A stretch of 64,000 nucleotides of DNA from Sipunculus nudus (GCA_026874595.1 CM049311.1:50037676-50101675), one strand, 5' to 3'; shown: positions 47,181 to 60,022, counted from the first letter of the stretch. Notes: a model not told the origin generated them from the letters alone. Numbers and translations are program-made.

Positions 47181-48692
47181 TCTTCTTTAATTTAAAAAAA
47201 ACTTCCAGATATTATTGCCTAACGTAAAATATATATTAGTGATATCTCCCAAAATTTTTAACTATTACCCTCAGTTAGGGAGCCATAGTGAAGACAGAGT
47301 AAGACCGCATGACCACATAATTAGGGCTGTAGATCTTGGTTTAAGATACTGCGAGAACAATTTTGGTATGATTAGTAATTTCAATGATATCGCAGGAATA
47401 CGATATTATGAAGTGTTTCATGCGAAACACCCCCTGGTCGTCTTTTGTGATAGGGTAGATATTGTTTCGAGATATCAATGCAAAACATAAAATATATGTT
47501 TCAACGTGAAAAAAGGGAGTCTAGCTGACCTTAAGTGATATCTCACTAAATCTCATTTGATGAGATATTGTCCAAGATATTGCAAAACTTTGAATAAAAC
47601 CTATTATCTCTAATTAATTGTGACCTGATAAAAAAAATAGAGCTCTCTAACTTTACAAATGGAAAAGTTACAAAAAATTTAGGCAAAAATGCCAGATAGT
47701 TTAGTTAACATAGGTCACCTAGGAACCGCAGTATCAGGTAAAGTGTACCTAGAAGTTAGCCCATTCAGATCTTGTAATCAAAGTGGACACATTGTTTATA
47801 GTTGTGAAGCTTTGGGACAAAAACGAAATTTTGAAGTGCTTCCCCTGGTGGCTATATTCAAACAATGAAAAATCATTATCGAGATTTTTATGTATAATAA
47901 ATTATGTGTCAGTTTTGAAGCAATGACTTTAAACTTTGGGCCTCTTGAAATAAAATAATGTAAAACTAATAAAACTCTACATCATACAAAAAAAACTTGA
48001 AATCTCTGGCGTTAAAAATGTCAAAGATACAAAAATAGTGTAAACTATTTTGAAATTTCATGATTTTTCCCAAATAAACGTAACCATGGTCACAGAATCA
48101 CGAGGCAGCTAAACATCAACGTGAAAGGCCATTTAATGACAAGAAAAAAGAGCCACAGTTTGTGCGGCTACGATCGTTATTTACAAAGATATGAAGATAA
48201 AAAACATTTTTACAGTCTAGATGACCCTGACCGATTATGACAAAAACAATAGGCTTCTGCTGGGGACAATTACAACCTATAATCAGACAAGTCTCCAGGG
48301 CAATTGCAGCAAAAACTGTGAGTCTATTCAAACGACAGACAAACACCGTTACAGAAGTACAGACATACACGACTGACTAACATACTTGTTGAAATATCTG
48401 ATTCCGGCAAGAAATAAACAGACTCATGGAATGACTGATCCCCTACTGCATGGGAATCTGATTACCCCAGTGCATCAGAGAACCAAATTCCATTACGGAA
48501 AAACCAGTTCAAGGGGCAACCTGTTCAGGGCTGAATGCGGGATGTATTTTTGGAGAAAGTCAATTGTTCTGAACAGCTGCCTTAGGCATAAGTTCTGACA
48601 AAGTGGACGACAGTATTGCACATATTGTACAGCTGATTGTAATTATTGACGTATGTCATTGTTCATATAGAACATCCATGCCAGAAGATGCA

Positions 48693-48769
48693 TACGCTCT
48701 TTACACAGCGCTTTAACTATAGGCCTACTTCCTTTGGAAGCGCAAGATTTCCGCTGCCTCGGGAGCGTA
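48693..48769. mobile_element. 77-bp MITE (unit 5)
   Basis: Same element and target as in unit 4: GAAGATGCA at 48684-48692 and 48770-48778, inverted ends TACGCTC/GAGCGTA. Confidence 0.75.
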
Positions 48770-48874
48770 GAAGATGCAATGAATAAACAATATCCATTCA
48801 TTGTTACAAGTGACCTGTTTCATACATCATGATTTCAGGATGTTGATATAAAAGTGTTCATTATTTTGTATCAG

Positions 48875-51450
48875 GTGCTACTTAACCTGGAGGTGGGAAA
48901 AGCGCGGCTTACAAGCACGGAAGCAAGGCTCCATTGCGCTATGTGGAGCAGCAGCATGACGTACAGTTACTCTTGACCCAATTTACCTCTTATGCCATGC
49001 GGAAGTTCCTTGAGGAGATTAATGGGGGAGGGCCTAATTGTTAACAGCGAGCTCTTCCAAACCCTGATTGCCATGCTCAATGGATCTGGAGGGAGAAATG
49101 GGTCATGGGAGAGGTCCATCAGACCGATCGCGTATAGGAATTAAGACATATGCAGGCCATGTTGAATCTGAAAGGACACAAAACTCTTATTTCCCTGGGG
49201 CCACTGATGGCTCTAATCTACGATGCAGCCCACAAAGCAAAACCCTTTGTGTTCACTTTTGACCAGGCTTCAGAGAGACTGCTTGCTAGGTCAGCAAGCA
49301 AAGTCCTGCAACTGACTGACGCCCGCCCAAAAATTTCTACCCCTGCAGGAGCAAATTTTGTGGACCATGTAGTGAAGGTTAGAATTAGCACAATCAAACA
49401 ATAAACAATGAAATGCAACACACATTTTAAATCTCACACTACAGTCACTGAGAGCGGGCATGCTGATCCCCATACCAGCTGAGGAGGAGACCGGGGAATT
49501 GGAGGATGAGGCACCACTAACCAGTCAGGGAGATGCTGTGCTAGGGGCAGTATAAGTGCCAGCACAAGGCATCATGTACTAAACAAATGGGTCCAGAAGG
49601 TATTGATGATGAAAGGCTATGCAGCGACCAGGTGGCATATAAAGAGATATATTTACTTGGATTCAGCCGAAATGTTGACAGTCATGAATATGACGAGTCA
49701 AAAGGCCTTGGCACGCTGGTAAAATCTGGAGTCAGCTAGATTTTCTTTAAGGAAGTGCTAACAATCCAGCATGTCAAAGATCAGTTAAACTGTTTGGGGG
49801 TCTCAACAGGCAGGTACGTGGACACTTAAATCATCCTCTGCCAAGGGATTCCGTGGATACTGCAAGACTGTGGAGAGTGCATCCTTTAGCGGAAAGGGCC
49901 AAGGCCTTCCTCAGTGAGAATGAGGAACAGTGACAGGGTCCTGAAACCATAGCAAATGAGGGTGTATATAAAAGTCGGAGAATTCCCGGAAAACGGAACA
50001 AGTATGCGGTCTCCCTTTTCCATAAAAAAAAACATAAATACCAGTGTCCGGCCACAGGAATCTGTTATCATATACTTGAAGCACAAAAATCAATTGAAAT
50101 GCATATAAATAAAGGTAAAAATAATATAATTTGACTCAGCTAAGAAAAAACAGTAGGAAAAGGGCTGATAAAAAATCCGGACACCAAAAACCAAGGCTGA
50201 ATCATTATGAAGTCGAACCGGCACCCGATTCCTTTTTGGCTACAGACACAGTTGCAGACCAGTTATCTACATCTACACCAAACAATGTTCCATAAACACA
50301 ATGCCAAATTGAGGATTGAAGTTACCAAAAAGTAAAATTGTCAAGAAATTACGGTTCAAAATTCAAGATGAACAGACCAAAAAAATTGAGAAATGCTCCG
50401 CTGTTAATGAGGATAATTTATTGGATATTTTGCCACTATGTGGTGATCCACCCAATACATTTGTGAAAGTTTCCCCTAATATTTCTTTAGAGAGGGGAAA
50501 ACCAGTCTCAGCCAGCATTTTTTGGAAATGCTGCTACTTGTCTCTCCCTTACTGTAGCCATCCCGGAAATTTCCTTTAACAGTTCCACTGAAATAAAACC
50601 TGTTCTTGAAAATGACCATGAAATGCTTTCAGAGGATAATTTATCTTTGGCAGAATCTGAAAATGACTTTTGGCTTAAACTTTTGAATCTAAAATCCTCT
50701 GATAAAAATTATTGAATATAATCAGTGGCTGACATCTGACCACAATTCAGGCCTCAAATATTTTATTAAGAAAACAGTTTCCCCAGTTCTCTGGTTTTTA
50801 GGATCCCTTCATGTTCCAAGTAGAGATAGTAAAGGGAGTGGATATACTGTCAGAAATTCAAAAACTACACTAAAGCTGATGCATTGCAAGGAAATATTCA
50901 AATCTTACATAATGGTAAAGACCACTGAGTTTTAGCAGTTTTTCTGCCAGATGATCCAAACATAGTACATCTGTTTGATAGTGCTGGTACAAATACAGTA
51001 ACAGATTCAATAAAAATTCAGTTATCTCAACTATATGGCCAGTCACAATCTGAACTTACCGTTTCATTTGTACCTTGCCAGAGACAGAGATTAGCATCTG
51101 GAGATTGTGGCCTTTTTGCAATAGCGAATGCTGTGGAATTTTGTTTAAATCCGTACAAAAAAATTCGATATTTACTTTTAATCAAGGATTAATGAGAACG
51201 CATTTAATATCATGCTTTATCTCTGGTGTGTTTACACCTTTTCCAAAAAATAAACTGTCCCGAAGATTACCCAAGCCAAAATATAACAAAACTGTAAAAA
51301 TTGGAATTGAATGCAGTTGTGGACCAGCAGATGTTTTTGAAGACTTGATTGGATGTGATTATAAAAGATGTAATAAATGGTTTTATTAAAATGTGCGAAT
51401 GTGGAAAAAGTGTCCAAAACAATGAAATGGTTCTGTAATGATTGTAAATG
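48875..51450 (+). pseudogene. Ulp1-like protease / PHD-finger gene relic (unit 5, most complete 3' end)
   Basis: After the shared relic blocks and the 19 bp missing elsewhere (giving LCGDPPNTFVKVSPNISLE at about 50430-50490), the coding trace continues. FPQFSGF and VKGVDILSEIQKLH (50785-50870, frame changes) lead to a C48 (Ulp1/SENP) cysteine protease with its catalytic set in order in one frame: His (GKDH, 50923-50925), Asp (VHLFDSAG, 50977-50979), Gln (PCQRQ, 51079-51081) and Cys (SGDCGLFAIA, 51106-51108). The codon after the His is TGA, where tryptophan is usual. A frameshift follows in an A-run near 51155. Then CSC, CDYKRCNKW and, in another frame, WFCNDC form a PHD-like finger. Such proteases remove SUMO-like tags, and similar Ulp1 proteins also occur in transposons. 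This copy is dead. Whether it was a host or a transposon gene is unknown. Confidence 0.7.
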
Positions 51451-51672
51451 GAAGTTTGGTATTTTATATTATATATTGAGGTTTGTCTGCTATGTACATC
51501 AGCTAAAGTGGATATAATTATAATAACAGAGTAGCTACTTATCTGTATTTGATAGTTTGAGAAATTTTATGAAGATATGTATATAGAATACATTTACCAA
51601 TTGTGAAATTTGTAGGTGATTTATTTATAATTTATTTTAGTTTTATAATGTTGAAATCATCCACCTCGTCCT

Positions 51673-51676
<4 letters not shown>

Positions 51677-51719
<43 letters not shown>
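51677..51719. repeat. (TA)n microsatellite
   Basis: Uninterrupted TA run. Confidence 0.9.
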
Positions 51720-51722
<3 letters not shown>

Positions 51723-51948
51723 CAAAGTCATCATAATAATGTTTATCCATCAACGAGTGACAATACCCAGATTTAACAGTAGTCAATATATATATTTTTA
51801 TGCCCATTTTGCTATGTATATACTTTGTCAGAATGTATATAATTTGCGATAGAACTGTCTAGTCTTCAAATGTGTATTCCACGCAATTGCGAAAAGATGT
51901 AGCACCTGTATATTCCCTACACCTGATTTTAATTGTTATGCGTTGCAC

Positions 51949-51954
51949 AATAAA
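51949..51954 (+). terminator. Candidate polyadenylation signal AATAAA
   Basis: AATAAA followed by a TGTTG...TTTTGTC stretch, about 500 bp downstream of the PHD relic. Confidence 0.4.
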
Positions 51955-53856
51955 CTGTTGAATTTTGTCACATTATTTTTCCTGTTCATGTTATCTTACT
52001 GGACTTGAAGACTTCGACTATATGACGATCCCACAAGTTATGGTAAGTCGGGTGTACTATTTTGCCTCGCTTGTCCCGGCTTAAGTTGGACCGTCCCTTA
52101 TTTTCAGTTTCAAATTCTTAATGTGTACAGATCTTTGGATAAAATAGCTTTCAAAAGGTTGAAAACTGTTGTCGTATTCATCTATTTTCAACTGCACGCT
52201 GTTTTTGACAGATAAAATATGTTTTAATGGCAGTGTTCATCAGTACAAAAACTCTCCGGAAATTCTCCGGGATTTGTTCAATTCTCCGGGGATTCTCCGA
52301 CTTTTAGATACACCCAGCAAATGATGGCCCACTTGAATCTGCCGTGGAAGCCAGCATGGAGCATAGAACTGGTTTAATCTGCCGTGTCACTGTATATGGC
52401 CTGCACTTTCTTGTAAACCAAAGTTATTGTTTGTCGGTCCCCAGGGTGATAATGTTTCCACAATGATATGATTGTTGCGAGGTCTGACGATACTGTGTAA
52501 GCATTGTGTCAGAAGTTTTTTTCATAGAAAGAAAGTCACAAAAGATATATAACATATGAAACATTGCATAACACGTACGAAACATGACATGAATACAGCT
52601 AACAAATCAATGCATAGCAAACACAACACATGACAAATCTTAGGACAGGACTCTTTCTCAGGTGATAGTAACTGTCCTAGTATTCTGTCAAGTATTCCTA
52701 ACTCCATCTATTTTCTTGAAAAGTGTCAGGTACAGAAAAGTACCAATTAACCGTGACTGTTTTTTCCTGTTTAAGTCGCATTGTAACAGAGCAGATTTGA
52801 CCAGTAGGTTACAATGCGGAGGGAGCTTTCGTCACTTTCTTGCTTTCATTTTGTCTATCGTATGTCATTGAATGATTTGAAGACTTGGAACGTAAACCTT
52901 GAAGAAACCCTGATAAACATCTTCATCTGGTATATTTAAATCGTTCTTTCCGTTTGGTGGTCACTTTATACGCACTTTTGCTTATCAACAATTTTTTTTG
53001 TATACTGTGACAGTACCTTGTCTAGAAACTCTTTTATATTACCGTCCAACTGTACAGGTGCTAATGTATATTTATATCCACTAGGTGGATATTCCTGCCA
53101 TGTCTGTGGTATTATTTTCTAGTGAACTAGTATAATTAAGAAAGTAAATATTACATTTGTATAAATTTCCTAATTCTTGACGGCTTATTAAACAAGCTTT
53201 CCTTTGTGCATTTTTTTTACCAAATCTTGTTTATATATTAACCACTGTAATAAGTTTTTTTTTTTCAAATATAATTTATATATATATAGATTATGCTCAG
53301 ATCAAGCAGAGATTTAATCTGCTCATCTGAAAATGTACTCATCTTGTGTATTTCTATTTACATACGTGTTTCTAAGGGGGAAATGCATATTTTTTTTAAA
53401 ATCTTGTAATAATCAGAAAAAAAGCTGCACTAAATATCTGGCAATGATATATAAATAATATGTTCCGAAATGCTTGATTTCAGCAGCATTTTTTCAACAC
53501 AATATACACACATTCCTTGATTCAGTCATATATTATGATTATACCAGGTGGCAATAAGTAACAAAAAAGCCAACAACGCAGATTTTTAAGAAAGGGCAAT
53601 TAAGAATTTTGAGTAAAATCAGTAAAATATTGTAGTTATGTCCATGTTTCTAAAACACTTTACATTAAACATAGCCAACAACATAAGTGACATGGCTACC
53701 GGGGGCTGGTTATGTATTGTTACGGTTCTCTTTCACACGGCAAATCTGACTGGCCGAACCATAACATAAAACCCCAGACACATATTCTCAGATAAACATA
53801 AGGGTTTAAGTGAAAAAGTGCTAAACTGAATTCGAAAAGTCCAATTGAAGATTCAT

Positions 53857-53876
53857 GGGGGGGGGGGGGGGGGGGG
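53857..53876. repeat. Poly(G) tract
   Basis: Twenty consecutive G. Length may be an assembly estimate. Confidence 0.8.
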
Positions 53877-54115
53877 ACCCAAAAATACCGAATCTCCGAG
53901 GTTGAACTGTTACCGTTAAAAGTTCAAAATCGAGTCCTCTGAAAGGACTCGTGGAATGCGGTAAACATGCGTCACGGTTGTTTTATTTGAATGAGTCAGA
54001 GAGTCAGCGACTTTCCTCAAAAATTATAATTGTTCTGATGTGTGTGCCACAATTGAGCGAGTCCCGTGCCAGGGACATAAAATAACAGTTGATTATCCAG
54101 CGGAGACGTTCTAAT

Positions 54116-54131
54116 CAGTAGGGGGCGATCC
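54116..54131 (+). promoter_or_regulatory. CTCF-like motif, isolated
   Basis: CAGTAGGGGGCGATCC matches the CAGTAGGGGGCG variant of the CTCF core outside the array. Confidence 0.3.
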
Positions 54132-54439
54132 AGAAGAACATACCGGTGCGGCTGTAGAGGTTCACAACTTCACGGCGTCCACGCAGTAGAGGAAAATCCG
54201 TGCGATATCAAGGGGTCCACAACAGTATACACTTAAATAACACATTTTATATTTAACAAAGTGAATACAATTGGGCAACAGACAATGTCTAATCGAAATG
54301 CCCTTTTGTTGTATAAACAAGGAACATAAATTGAAGCAATAAATAATCGTTTGAAATGACACATTCACTACTGTTGTTAAAAGTGAACAAATATAAAAAC
54401 AAAAGACATAACAGTGATAAAGTTGCCCAAAACTCTTAT

Positions 54440-56280
54440 CCTTAGGAATTAGGATTAACTAAATCGGTTTGTCACAGAAATATAGAGCTGGACCTGCTCG
54501 AATATGAAACAATTTTTTTTTAAGCGAGAGGTCGTTATCGCTATGCGATAGTATTTTCCTTGAGTACCAAAGTTTTTCAAGTTGACCAAGTTGCCTTCTA
54601 GGTTCACAGTATAATGGACATTTTAAGAGGTAATGCTCGATTATCTATGATCTTCAAATGAAACAAATGAAAGTTTAGAGCACAGCATTTAGTTCTGATT
54701 CTTGTATGTAATATTCCTAATTTTCTATAATGTTGATTCGAATTCCGTTTCTTCCTATTTAATTTCTTTCTCAAATGATGCGACTGATGTGAAGTTTTTC
54801 AATGAACTATCGAGATTATTCCAGACACGATATGTATATTGAAAAATAAACGATTCCGAGGAAAAAGATATTCACATCTTAAACAGTCCAAATTATGAAT
54901 GATTCGTAGGAGATACTGCACACGTTCGTGAATACGTCTGGAAACATACGATGACAAAAAATTTTGCGCAAACCCATTGATCCTTTATAAAACATTCCTA
55001 AATGAGATTTTTTTTCGCTACGATCCTGCAAAGTCTCCAAGCCAAATGTTATGTCATGTTAACCTTCCCGATTACTGGTTCCTTTAAGCGCTCCGGTGAC
55101 AACTCTGGCTATATATAACTCGATCTTTTCTAATTTAATTGCGTCTGCTTATGTTATACAAGTCCACATGATACTCCCATATTATAATTTAGGCAATACA
55201 GAGGATTTAATGTTTGCTTATCAAGTAGGTACTTAAATTTGTTCAAGACGTCAATTCTCTTTTGTGTATTCCTATATACTTCTGGAATATGATCAGACCA
55301 CAAAATAATCGTCCCTAAAGTTTATATCCAAGAGTTTTTATATTTGTATAAGACAGATTAAAACTAGCGAAGGAAAAAAACTGGATTTAAATGGTCAGGA
55401 TTATGCGAAATATACATAGCTTTAGTTTCTGCTGGATTAAACATCACCAGCCACTGATCTGCCCACGCTTTTATCGAAGATTAATCATTGTTCAAACTAG
55501 ATTTAGAATTACGCAAGTTGAAAAAAAGTGTTGTATCGTCTGCAAAAAGGTTATATAACATGAAATCATATCAACTATGTCGTTAATGTATATAAAAAAT
55601 TAAAGTTCCAAGACCGATCCCTCAGGTCTCCCGCTTTTATGTTACCCCAGTCAGAACAGCCAGCCCGGATGACGAATCTTTGTTGCCTATTGTTTAGGTA
55701 ATCTTTAAACCATAAAAGAAATGTGCCATCTATTTCAATCCCCTTTAACTTATACAAAAGTCCTTTAGGCAATACACTTTCAAAAGCTTTGAATAAGTCA
55801 CAAAACACAACATTGACGTCCATCCTCTTATCTAAGGCCTCACAGAACAGATAATAAATTTCTGCAAATTGATTTACTGTTGAATCTCCTGATATAAATC
55901 TACATTGAAATGTTGTAAACATTTTATATTCACGAAGAAAATCAAACGTATACTTAAATATTGCTTTCTCATTAATTTGGAGACAAATTAGAACAGATAT
56001 TGCTTTCTCAGTAATTTGGAGACAAATTAGAACTGATATAGGCCAATAATGAACAACAAGTTGAGAATCATCCTTTTTTATATGGGAGTTACGTGGGCCT
56101 TTTTTATGCATCCGGTACCTTACAGAGTTCAAGAGAATGGTTGACCAGTTGGCACAAGAAGTGCAGCTAAAACATCAGTGGTTTCCTTGGGTAGGCGTGG
56201 GCTAATATTATCAGGACCTGCCGCTTTACTTATGTAATTACATCAAGAGATTTTAATATATCCAAAACATCCGTTTGTTT
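54440..56280 (-). pseudogene. CR1/Jockey-type LINE reverse transcriptase remnant
   Basis: On the minus strand, collinear reverse transcriptase motifs run from AHVTPIYK-like text near 56090 through STVNQFAEIYYLF, VNVVFCDLFKAFESV, LLWFKDYLNNRQQRF (about 55700) and a GSVLGPLLF-like segment lost to frameshift. They reach the catalytic FADDT at 55533-55546, then KAWADQWLVMFNP and C-terminal blocks (KRIDVLNKFKYLLDK, ILHTRIRTKC, CPLY) down to about 54590. Several frameshifts and stops occur. A 39-bp tandem duplication (about 55960-56036) repeats a VLICLQI(N/T)EKAI stretch. The 5' endonuclease part is missing, as in a 5'-truncated copy. The clade call is moderate. Confidence 0.8.
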
Positions 56281-56312
56281 AACAATAAGGCCATAAATAA
56301 AAAAAAAAAAGT

Positions 56313-56611
56313 TATGGTTCTCAAGCACTGTTTCTCAGAAATCAATGCGGGCGGGCGGTTTTTTTATGTTTAATTTTTTGGTATGTTTCGATAAAAATGT
56401 CAAATGATAAGGGAAAAGCATGATAATAACAGATTTATTTTGATAAACAAGTAAAAGCACTACATAACAAAGAAAATTGTATGATTTTATCTTCCTGGAA
56501 GAAATATCCGAGCGGCTGCAGCTCATAATCGGTACGTTTCTAATAAAAATCAAAATAAAAATTTTTGATGCGGGGGTTTAAAATTGATGCGGGCGGTGTC
56601 CGAGAACCATA
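56313..56611. mobile_element. ~300-bp MITE with TA target site
   Basis: Inverted ends TGGTTCTC/GAGAACCA, each bordered by TA (56313-56314 and 56610-56611). GATGCGGGCGG-type words near both ends are likewise inverted. TA duplication suggests a Tc1/mariner-type non-autonomous element. No coding. Confidence 0.6.
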
Positions 56612-57385
56612 GGTTATATTTTTTGGGGCCTAATACGGGTAAATTTGATTACATCGTCGTTTGTGTTAATCTCAGGTAGTTAGATCATTATGTAAATCAT
56701 CGATTTGGCAGTTTGAAACAATCGTTGAAGAAACAATCGTTGAACAAATAAGCCTTAACATTCTCGTCATTCACTAAGATTCAGATACTTATTATAGGTG
56801 AATCAGGTGTTTGAGGTTTGAAATCAGTTTAACATTTCACAATTTTCCCACCAATATTTTGGCGAAGGTTGTTTTTTATCTGAAGATCATCGATCATATT
56901 TAAAATAATATTCCTCCTTGGCTTTCCGTCAAGCTAATATATACTCATTCCTTATTGATCTAAAATTTATCCATGCTAATTTTCCCATGTGCATGCATAT
57001 GCCAATTTGTAATTTGTTCATGAATGTTTGTTTTACCATTGTTACATGTACAGCTGGCGTAACATCTGGCTTGTATCTGGGCTCTTTGTGCTTTGGGGTT
57101 TATTGTTTTGTTCTATTATTGGTTCGCATGAAGGTTTGTTCCAGTTTTAAGTACGTTTTCAACAAGTGAAGTATATGTAAATCTGTAGTTTATTTATATG
57201 CATCGATTAGTAATTTTGGTTTATTTAGTAAGTTTGCATGAATTCTTTCAGATTAAGTATGTTGCTATTTGTACAGGTATATGTATATATTCTGAATTGT
57301 AACAATTGTATGTGGATGTATGTCATTATTTGTATATGTACACTTGTACAATATCATGATTTAAATAAACAATATAAAAAAAAAT
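56612..57385 (+). other. AT-rich DNA ending in a LINE-like 3' tail
   Basis: No coding seen. The end, ATTTAAATAAACAATATAA followed by an A-run (57361-57384), resembles the 3' end of the next LINE copy (GAACAATATAAAAAA at about 60008). This may be the 3' untranslated remnant of another copy. Confidence 0.4.
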
Positions 57386-57539
57386 GATCCGCAACTGTTG
57401 ATATTGGTGACCCTTGGCAAGTGTTTACATCATCATCAAATCAATGACGTCTTCTAACCCTTGAGGTAGAGGGGCACCTCGTTCCTCTAACTGGGTTAGC
57501 AGCACCCACCATTCTTCAACCTCCTGCCTATGTTTTCAT

Positions 57540-60022
57540 GAGTTCTCAAGTACTGAGATCAATGCTACTATCCAAGAATTGGTCAGCCGATATGAAGACA
57601 GTCTTCTCGCAGCCAATCCGTTGTCACCGTAAATGCTGCAACCTGTATTTTACCTGACCGCTATTGCAGAAACCGTCGCTGTGGATGGGGGCAGTGTCTC
57701 GGAGTGATGCTAGAAATAAGGGGTAGTCTGTATACCGGGGTATCCTTTTATAAAAATCTGTATAGAAACGAACCGACGGACCCAGAGTCGGAGGATTTCC
57801 TTCTGTCGAGGCAGTCCATAATATTAACAAAATTGATTCTTTAGCACGTGGAGGCGAAATTTTCTTTGAGCAGGTGATAAAGGCACTCCGTAGTTTTAAA
57901 GCCGGGAAAGTCCCGGCATTGATGGTTTAACCTGTGCATTTTACAGGCATTTTTGGAGAGCAATTAGACCAGACTTGGTGACGATTTTTAATTACGCTTT
58001 CAGCACAGGTCAATTATGTTTGTCACAAAAAAGAGGTATCATCTGTATTATTTGCAAAAAGGGTGATACCTTTTTGTAAAAAAAATGGCGTCCAATAACT
58101 CCCTTGAATGTTGACTACAAAATATTAACCAAATGTTTGTGCAATAGATTACGGGCAAGGACGAACATGTTCAGTAAAAGGAAGATCCATTATTCAAAGT
58201 GCAACGTTAAATAAGGGATGTGATTGATTATACTAAATTGAAACAGTTACCAGGTGCTTTAATTTGTGTTGACCAGGAAAAGGCCTTTGATCGTATAAAT
58301 TGGAATTTTATGTTTAAAGTTTAGCGAGTTGTGGGTTTGGACCGGATTTTATAAATTGGATTAAGTTGTGTTACAGTGAGATACAGAGTTGTGTTACAAT
58401 TAACGGATATATGTCTTCCTTTTTTAGTTTGTATAGGGGTACACGGCAAGGATGTCCCTTTATCGTACGTAATTGATTCGTTACTGATGACAAATGCAAT
58501 TAGGAAAGATTATTATTAAAGGCATCATTTTACCCGATAACACAATTAAAAGTGACACAGTACGCTGATGACACCATCTAATTTCAGTCAGATGATACTT
58601 CAACAAAAAGATGTTTTAATATTTGTCATGTTTGTCAGGGGGCCCCCGGTGCAAAAATCAACTAGGAAAAAAAACTCAGGGATTTTTGCTAGGTAGCAAT
58701 GTGGGAAGGGATTAGAGGCTATGTAATATTGCTTGGACTTCTCGGTATGTTAAAGTTCTTTTGATCTATTTAGGGGAATGCTGAACCAGTTTGTATAGAT
58801 AAATAAAAGAGAATTTTACATAAGGATATACAGGTAAAAAATCTATTAGTAAATGTTATGGTAATTAAAATGATCGGTTTCAACTGGACCTGAATTCGAT
58901 ATTTATGCATATGTCATTACCAACAAAAGATTATTTTGTTAAATGAATATTCTTTCTAGCAACTTGTGCCACGAGTGTCAACAAATAGAAACCAATTTAC
59001 ATGTTTTTTTTCTGATTGTACGGTAGTTTTTAGTTTTTTGGAAGGAAACTTTATTTTTGTTTGATAAAATTACTGGTAATTTTTTTTAAATTTTAATCTT
59101 TAAACAGTATGATTTGGGTTCATTCATAAATGGCGAGAATGATCGGATGTGTGTATTTTTTTTTACTAGATTTCGTTTTGATTTCAGCTAAATATGTTTT
59201 ATGGACTAATAGAAATAACAGCAATGTATCTCGACCGATTCAACCAATTTTGTTTCTTAAGAATATTATAACCAGTAGAATAAAACAGGAATTATTTTCT
59301 TGTAAACAGGAAGGGCGTTCAGGTGAAGGATTTATTTAAGAAACAGTGGTGTTATAACGAAGATTTGTGTTCAGTAAAAGGAGGATTTAAACTTGTAATT
59401 TTGATTCAGATAGGTTCATTTGTGTAGTATTTTAGGCGCATACATTACGGATTTCCGGACCTTGATTTTGGTTTAATATTCATTTTAGTTTGGGGTATAG
59501 GTTACTGAGATTGGTTGTGGTTTGTAGCTTTGATGATACAGGTAAAGGATGCTATTAGGATTAAAATTTTTAATTAGTAGGGAGGGATTTAAGTTACTTG
59601 ATGTTCAGTTTGATGTATGTATATTTTTGTTGCCAGTAAAGACGATTAGAGATTGAGGTATTATTATGTGAATGGGCTTTGTTTTTCTAGCCTTAATTGT
59701 GTGTTATGGTGTTATGTTTTTTGGAGTATGATTTGATTAAGGTTGGGTTCCAGTTTGGTTAGGTTATATGTAACATAATGGACAAGCGTGTAGAAAACTG
59801 ACATGGGTATATTCTGTTAATGTTCATTGAGTCTTTGAGAAATATGTAGACCGGCAGAGCTTATAGGTATTTATATCTGCATGGGATTGTACTAATAGTT
59901 GTTCTGATTTTAATCTTTGTTTTGCTTTTTTTGCGGTTTCAGTTGTTTTCTGCTTGATTATGTATGTATATATAATTGTACCATTGTATATCTAAATTTG
60001 ATTTTTATGAACAATATAAAAA
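57540..60022 (+). pseudogene. Tx1/L1-type LINE ORF2 remnant
   Basis: Collinear plus-strand traces across frameshifts: FYKNLYRNEPTDPESEDFLL (about 57735-57800), FEQVIKALRSFKAGKVP with DG (57870-57925), FYRHFWRAIRPDL (57940-57980), WRPITPLNVDYKILTKCL (58088-58140), FDRINWNFMF (58289), YRGTRQGCP (58432) and the catalytic YADDT (58561-58575). Further on, LCHECQQIETNLHVFF (58965-59010) gives the L1/Tx1 C-terminal Cys/His block. KYVLWTNRNN (59190-59220) and SRIKQEL follow. It ends with an A-rich tail near 60022. Endonuclease absent, 5'-truncated, inactive. Confidence 0.8.

Larger units (their letters stand above)
44779..50645 (+). repeat. Array unit 5 (last copy)
   Basis: Shares the 77-bp MITE and the 41-bp doubling with unit 4. 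It has its own ~35-bp tandem duplication (about 45005-45070, the ACTGGTTTGGTTTGATATAA word). A ~185-bp deletion after AGAGGTCCATC at 49118 removes part of the relic exons. Similarity with other units stops at GAGGATAATTT near 50645, where they switch to the ~450-bp tail and unit 5 continues into different sequence. Confidence 0.85.
51451..52000 (+). other. Probable 3' untranslated region of the Ulp1/PHD relic
   Basis: AT-rich sequence without coding signal after the PHD trace. It holds a (TA)n run and a candidate polyadenylation signal. Extent is inferred. Confidence 0.4.
52001..54439. other. Unassigned AT-rich DNA
   Basis: No gene seen. Small details: four CTCCGG words at 52253-52300, and a perfect short hairpin CGAGTCCT/AGGACTCG at 53931-53951. 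Confidence 0.4.
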
